Source: Aegilops tauschii subsp. strangulata
Lineage: Eukaryota; Streptophyta; Magnoliopsida; Poales; Poaceae
Direction: 5' to 3'
Assembly: GCF_002575655.3 (NCBI RefSeq)
Contig: NC_053040.3
Coordinates: forward strand, 154,877,148-154,941,147
Length of the DNA: 64,000 bases
Shown here: in pieces, positions 58,732 through 64,000 of the stretch
Layout: every line of letters starts with the position of its first letter
Numbering within the stretch: position 1 is the stretch's first letter
Made by a program: the position numbers and the translations under genes
The notes under the pieces: model-generated
Databases searched by the model: none
What the model was told of the DNA's origin: nothing
What the model saw: only the letters and a program-made list of their open reading frames with translations

Positions 58732-59375
58732 CCATCCCGTTTCTCCTTACTGCCGCGAGTTCATGCCCAAGACAATTTTATCTTAAGTCAGAACCGCGGC
58801 AATCATTGATGTAATATAACTCTATAGTACTTTGAACTGATGCATGCTATCTTCCCGTTCGATCTTTAGCAGCCTGCCTGGATCCTTAGCAGCCTGCCTG
58901 GGTGCACACCCTACGGCTAGTTGGATAGGCTTGCCAGCGCGTAAACCCATGCTACGGCGCTTTGAGGACGGATCCTTAGCAGCCTGCCTGGGGGCGCTTG
59001 CTGCCGGGCAAGCCACCTTGCCGTTCCCAGCGCAGCCGCTTGAGCTATTGAGCGGAGCCGAAACAGAACTAGGGCGTTGCCAAAAGCGGAAGGGTTCCCT
59101 TGCATGCAGTCTTTCCATACAAAGAGCAAAATCCTCCAGGGAAAATGCCCTATAAAAAGGAAATTACTCAAGATTTTGCGTGACTTAGCTTTTTCGCCAC
59201 CACGCAGATGGTGGTTGCAGCTGCGGACAGCACCGCCTCACCTAGCTGATGGCACCAGAGTGTGGCTGATCGACGCCGCCTTCTTCTCTCGAGCCACCGC
59301 GACGAAGGAATCGATGAGTTGGCTTCAAAACCGGATTTTTACAGCCTCAGCTGCCCCTACCTGGCGCGCCAAAGA
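58732..59375. other. Internal end of the outer Tat element with short repeats and primer site
   Basis: ttagcagcctgcctgg occurs at 58866, 58885 and 58975. The primer site TGGCGCGCCAGGTAGGGG lies at 59354-59371 on the minus strand. A Tat gag would be expected to start next to it, but I find no gag reading frame here. Confidence 0.6.
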
Positions 59376-60545
59376 TGTCGGGGCTCAGGAACGACACCTA
59401 TGGGATCACAAGGAATCCCTACTACGGTTGGTGGTGTGTGGGGCTGCACAAAGATCGGGTTGAGAAGATCAACACGGGGGGATTTTTACCCAGGTTCGGG
59501 CCGCAAACGATGCGTAAAACCCTAGTCCTGCTTTGTGTGTATTTAGTGTTCTTGAGTTCTTGAACTAGCTGCGGTGCATGCCAAGTCCAAAAAGTCCGAA
59601 TCCTTCCTCAGTATGCCTCGGGCCTCCTTTTATACGTCAAAGGGGTTGCCACAGTGGCACACAGGAGGTGGAAAGTATGTACAGGGTACAAGTCTATGCC
59701 CTGGCATCGTAGGACAAACGCATTTAATGCGCTACCGACGTGCCCTCTTACTTTATCGGGGACGGCAAAGGAGATCGTCTTGTCCGTCACCGCCTCGCCT
59801 CGCTCTAACGCGCGTCTAACCTGACGAGGCATGCAGCGCCACGCTGGCTGGCTGGCTGCTGAGCTGGTCGGTGGCAGGGTCTTCACGAAGATCTGCATGC
59901 CACCACGCAGGTGCTTGGCTAGTTGGCCTAGAAGATGCATGCTGCCACGCAGGTGCTCGCCTAGTTGGCGAGCTAGCCGCCACGTCGGAGCGGGGCAGCA
60001 AAACACTGGCAGGTGCGGCCTTGCCTCGGCCTCGCAGACGACCCCGGCAAGGGTTTTGTCGGGGGCCCAGCAAGGGTCTTGCTGGGGTCTCGTGGGCGTC
60101 ACCGGCAAGGATCTTGCCGGGGGTCTCCATCCTCTAGTTCTCATCTAGTTTTGCAGGCCCTTGGTCTTCACAAAGATCTGCATGCCACCACATAAGCGCT
60201 CCCGAGCCTTGGTCCTGACGTTGTCGATGGTGTCGGAATTCTCAGGCTCAAGGGTGGTGGCCTTGCTGGTGTTGGGCAAACTGCCCTGGCAAGGCTTTTG
60301 CCGGGGCTTACGTAGGCTCCCCCGGCAAGGGTCTTGCCGGGGTCGTATAGGCTGCCCCGGCAAGGGTGCGGCCGGGGGAAAGCCATCCTGTCCTTTCACT
60401 CTTCATGCTTCTGGCTTGAGTACTGCCTCGGCATCCTTGTGTCTTTGCTTCCTCTGCCTCGACAAGCGTGGCCGCGGGCGTGGCTACAACTGCCCGTGCA
60501 CAAGTAAAGGGGTACAGAAAGGGCCCCTACTTTTGTACACCGACA
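59376..60545 (-). repeat. 5' LTR of the outer Tat element
   Basis: 1170 bp, with minus-strand TATA (TATAAAA, 59628-59634) and the palindrome cluster at about 60041-60370. Followed by CTCGG (60546-60550). Confidence 0.92.
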
Positions 60546-60550
60546 CTCGG

Positions 60551-60789
60551 TGCCACCAAAGAGGTTCTACACTCATGTCATCGCACCTTCTCCTTAGATC
60601 AACCTCCCGGTGCCGACGGTGCTCCATCCCGCACCCCCACGGCGTGGCTACCTCGAAGCTGGCGTCACGGACGACATTTCAATTGCGGCTCTCCCCCAGT
60701 GCGAGGCCCCTTCGGCGGCGGCGTCCATACCGGCCGGATCTGCTGCTGCTGCTGCTGCTCCAGCTCTTGCTCGCTCGCTCGCGGAGTAG
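60551..60789 (+). pseudogene. Degenerate gene fragment, right part
   Basis: Continues the frame of 20913-21177 when the outer Tat element is collapsed (PPKRFYTHVIAPSP, TAG, then LEAGVTDDISIAALPQCEAP and an alanine run coded by repeated gct) up to TAG 60787-60789. The function is not recognised. Confidence 0.3.
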
Positions 60790-61742
60790 TTGCTGCTCTG
60801 GCTCTCACTCGCGCTGATGCTGCTGCTCTCCCCCTCGCTCATGCTGCTGCTCTGCTCCGATTTAGCTATACTTTAGTCGACTGAATCGACTTTAGGGTCA
60901 GTCAATTTTCAGGGGGTGGGGGCTCGCCGGAGTTAAGGAAGAACCACCCGCAGCGGGGAGGGGGCTTGCCGGAGTTAAGGAAGAACCACCCGCAGTCGGA
61001 AGGGGGGCTCGTCGGAGAGGTACCCCACTATCTATCTTAGGGTTCAGGGTGGGGGCGGTGGTCGCCGGCGGTGGGGGCGGGGCGCTAGAGGGCTGCCGGG
61101 GCGGCGACTGACTGGCCGTCGGGAGTGGTTTCGAGGCGGCGAGGCAGCGCTCCCGCGCCGCCGGCCGCGGGCGGTGGGGGCCGGCAGTTCGGCCGGTGGT
61201 GGCTGGCGGCTCAGGGGGGGTGCAGGTTGAAGATGAACCGCATGCCCTCCCTAAACTACATGTGACGTGCCTCTCTGATACCATTGCATTCAGTTTCAAC
61301 AGTAACGTTTAGATTCCACAGTAAATTTCAGTTTCGACAGTTAAGTTTAGAGTCAACAGTTTTTACTTCATCTATGTAGTCCGGTGGATTTTGGTGATGT
61401 AAATTTTACATCTATCAATTTTTGGTAATGTATTTTACATCATCTATTGGATATGCTATTAGAATCCCACTTGAGATTAACGACGTCTGTCTTGTGCTGC
61501 TTCAGCCTCGACGTCTTACGTGTTGCCGGAGCTGCTCCAACGACGGAACTATCCATCACAATAGAGAAGTGCCCTGGACGCCATCTACAGATTCCTCAAA
61601 TCTTCCTCCACACCTCCGACAGCCACCTCTGCCTCAACTTCTTCAGCAACCAACCCAATGATGCTGAGGTCGACATGGCTACTGCAAACAGGTTGTACAC
61701 TTGTCGCCTCACTTATTACTCTACATTCATGTCGATCCATTA
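60790..61742. other. Mixed sequence: 42-bp repeats, small hairpins, exon-like block
   Basis: Two copies of a 42-bp unit (gccggagttaaggaagaacc at 60926 and 60968) with a partial third near 61011; a GC-rich stretch to 61230 without a convincing gene; palindromic gatgtaaattttacatc near 61396; and an exon-like block at about 61490-61690 that resembles 62172-62352. Confidence 0.45.
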
Positions 61743-62124
61743 GGGCTATTTTGGTTCAACGGAAAAACATAGCAATAAGAAATTTTCCTATGGCACTCTA
61801 ATATTCAATTATTCATGCATTTTGTTGAAAGGAATGGAGCAAAACATCCACCTGGACCTACTTTTCAAAATCCTATGCATGAAAACAAGACCAAGTGCAT
61901 TAGTGGCAGAGTAACATTCTAACTGTACACGCTTTCATATGGTTTCACTTTATTTTGGCCATGTTTCTTTGCATTCCTCTGCTCTTCCAATTCCTATGAA
62001 CCAAACACCCAAGTTGACAGAAATCCTGTGTTCACAAATGCTCTGTTTCCCATGTGCATTCCTATCCTATTTCGGTGTTTTTCCTATCCCTGCGGTTTTA
62101 GAATCATGCAAGCCAAATGAGCCC
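61743..62124. mobile_element. Tourist-like (PIF/Harbinger) MITE
   Basis: 382 bp, with ends GGGCTATTTTGG and (inverted) GGGCTCATTTGG, flanked by TTA at 61740-61742 and 62125-62127. The 3-bp TTA target and GGGCTC-type ends are the Tourist signature. No coding capacity. Confidence 0.8.
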
Positions 62125-64000
62125 TTACAGAATTACTTCAGTTACAGGTAGGTGTCGGAAAAACTTTGTGTGGTTTGTCCTGCTCCTGCCGCGACGTCAT
62201 CCACCTCACCTGAGTTGCTCCATCGACAGAAGCATCCACCAAACCAGACATCACGACTCCTGGCCGTCTTTCACCGCCTCAGATCTCCTTCCCTGCCGCC
62301 GGCACCCACCGCAATGGCATCACCATCATCGACTCGGCAAATGAACCTTAGGAGTACACGGGTCCACAGGAGAGGTCGCACTCTTTTGTTTCTGCTTATG
62401 TTATGCATTGCTTTACCTGCTACTTTATCGTCCTGTTCACCTCTTAGACTCCAAGTCAGGTCCAAATTAATGTTCAAACTTGAGTTCTAAATTAGTTGTG
62501 GGGCATATACCGAGGCAACAATGAATAATATCGCTGTCTAATATCTGGTTCACCTAGGGTATGCCTATGTTGTTCATCTTGGGTGGGAAACAAATAGTAA
62601 AGCAATCATCATCTATTTTTTTATTAAATTAAAGCAATCATCGGCCTGCTATCATTATTTTTGGATCCATCCACTGGTTGTTACCATCACTCTAGATTTC
62701 TACATGCTCTCCTTACATAATCTCACTATATTTTTTTGTATGCATGTCAGATATTGTACACAGTCATGCTGAACATGTAGAGAAAAAGAGAAGAGTTTAG
62801 CGCGGCAATACAACGTCATGCAGACATCGCTCCAAGGTGGGTTCAATGGCAAACCCCCCCCCCCTCTCTAGATTGTAATCCAGAGGAAGATATTCGTTCT
62901 GAGGCGGATTCAGACGTAGCTGACCACTCCTATTTACCCCCAAGGTGTTTGCTCTAACTTGGCATGATGATATTAGTCATATCATGCATATGTTGCCTTG
63001 CAGTGCCTACTTTCGACATCATATATGTCATCTGCTTAGTTTAGACATGTTCTGTAATGCCACCTATTTAGTTTCAATATCATATATGGGAATTATGCAG
63101 TCTCATGTCTTTTAGCCAGCCATAATATATGTGAAATGTGCAATGCCATCTTGTTTAACCAGGCATCATATATTTGAATGATATCCTGCCCATCCTTTTC
63201 TTCATTACATTTCCATTTGTCAACAATGTTTGTACATTAAACTACTCTTCCTATGAATCAGCCATTTGAGTGGGTGATGGAAAAATCTGGAGTGACAACA
63301 AGGCCTTCAGAGAAGACAGTGCTACTTGTCGAAGCAGATCTCTTGCTGGGTCTCGATAGATCCTCAGAGATGGATTCAGAGACAGATGACCAGTCCTATT
63401 CCCCAACCGAGGTGTATATATGCTCTAACTTGGCACGGTTATACTGCTCATATCATGCATATGGTGTCTTGCATTGCATAGTTTAGACATCATATACACA
63501 ATTTCAACACCATGTTCTTAGTTCAGACATCATATATGTGAATGCCCTCTGCTTATCATATAAATCACATATGTGAATTAAATCATGCGATCCAGATTAC
63601 TTAGATAACATGTATGTGAATTATGTCATGTGATCCTATTTAGTTAGTCATCATATCTTTGAATTATGTTGTGCTATGCTATCCAGTTTAGATAGACATC
63701 ATATATGTGAAATTATGTCATGCTATTCATTTTAGTTAAAAAATATACATGTCAACTATTTCATGCCCTCTTTTTTCCACACTATCTATTGCATCTGTCT
63801 CTCATACAATGTATTTACATTCAACTATGTTTCCTATTTATCAGCCATTTGAATTCAAGTGGGTGATGGTAGTATCTAGCGGAGTAAAAACACGGTCTTC
63901 AAATAAAACAGTGCTACCTCTTGGCGGAGATAGAACCCCGGTTGTACATGCACGAGAACCAGCCCTACCACACATAACCCGGACTCTCGCAGATTGTACC
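62125..64000 (+). other. Region of duplicated exon-like blocks in AT-rich sequence
   Basis: Blocks of higher GC at about 62172-62352, 62775-62933, 63258-63413 and 63843-64000 are separated by AT-rich stretches. The last three share sequence: cagccatttga(g)..gtgggtgatgg at 63258 and 63843, and agacagatgaccagtcctat versus cgtagctgaccactcctat. The block at 63258-63413 follows an AG and precedes GTGTAT, so it could be an exon (PFEWVMEKSGVTTRPSEKTV.. ending MDSETDDQSYSPTE). The AT-rich parts carry degenerate gacatcatatatgtgaatta repeats. It may be a partial gene running off the right edge or another transposon; I cannot decide. Confidence 0.4.

Larger units (their letters stand above)
21178..60545 (-). 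mobile_element. Outer Tat-type Ty3/Gypsy derivative lacking gag-pol, carrying all 23.8-57 kb insertions
   Basis: LTRs at 21178-22367 (1190 bp) and 59376-60545 (1170 bp) begin TGTCGGGGCTCAGGAAC and end ACACCGACA, with CTCGG target duplications at 21173-21177 and 60546-60550. On the minus strand next to the right LTR is TGGCGCGCCAGGTAGGGG (59354-59371), a primer site typical of Tat-lineage elements, and next to the left LTR a tract CCCGGGGGCTCC; sense is therefore minus. After removing the solo LTR (23781-28132) and the second Tat element (28673-57005) the internal region is only ~4.3 kb. It contains one gene, antisense to the element (plus strand), in pieces at 22760-23780, 28133-28672 and 57113-58731. 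No gag, protease, RT or integrase is seen. LTR mismatches are about 6-7% in the first 150 bp. Confidence 0.9.

Noticed and set aside
60898..61299. 133-codon minus-strand ORF rich in Pro/Ala
   Set aside because: It is driven by GC-rich 42-bp repeats; no coding signature.
1..64000. tRNA, rRNA, snoRNA or microRNA genes
   Set aside because: No cloverleaf, rRNA core or convincing short hairpin precursor was found by eye; the long palindrome at 13836-14687 is a transposon, not a microRNA gene.

Overview
This window looks like intergenic DNA from a large-genome grass, most likely a Triticeae species (wheat, Aegilops or barley). I base that on the LTR types, the CACTA termini and the depth of nesting; no search was run. 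Almost every base belongs to a transposable element. I see no intact ordinary host gene, no tRNA or rRNA and no bacterial-style feature. || Layout, left half. Bases 1-404 are one end of a CACTA transposon. A second, large CACTA element starts near 786 (left tip uncertain) and ends at 20148. It holds an array of ~510-bp tandem repeats and two decayed small genes. Inside it sit a 1.58-kb solo LTR (2188-12579, TSD GCCAC), which was itself split by a Ty3/Gypsy Tat-type element (2511-11317, TSD GTGCC), and an 852-bp Mutator-like palindrome (13836-14687, 9-bp TSD). || Layout, right half. A degenerate gene-like sequence at about 20.9 kb was split by an outer Tat-type element (21178-60545, TSD CTCGG). 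That element received a 4.35-kb solo chromovirus-type LTR (23781-28132, TSD CCAAC) and a second Tat element (28673-57005). The second Tat element was in turn interrupted by a 14.2-kb Tekay-type chromovirus (30670-44864, TSD TAGCC). After the outer element come the rest of the broken gene, a Tourist-like MITE and a series of duplicated exon-like blocks up to the right edge. || How the genes relate. All three Tat elements carry, antisense to gag-pol, an extra gene with an N-terminal domain of the 'putative gypsy type transposon' family (PF04195) followed by coiled-coil sequence. In the second Tat element this antisense gene (51451-55229, minus strand) reads as six exons with GT-AG introns, one open frame of 1054 codons and its own TATA box, although the sense pol gene has six nonsense codons and a frameshift. 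The first Tat element has the same gene in five exons with the same intron phases (0, 2, 0, 1). The chromovirus has a nearly intact polyprotein (two TGA codons) and an intact 268-codon ORF upstream of gag. || Approximate ages from LTR mismatches counted by eye: about 4.7% for the first Tat element, about 6-7% over the first 150 bp of the outer Tat element, about 2% for the second Tat element and about 1-2% for the chromovirus. This order agrees with the nesting.
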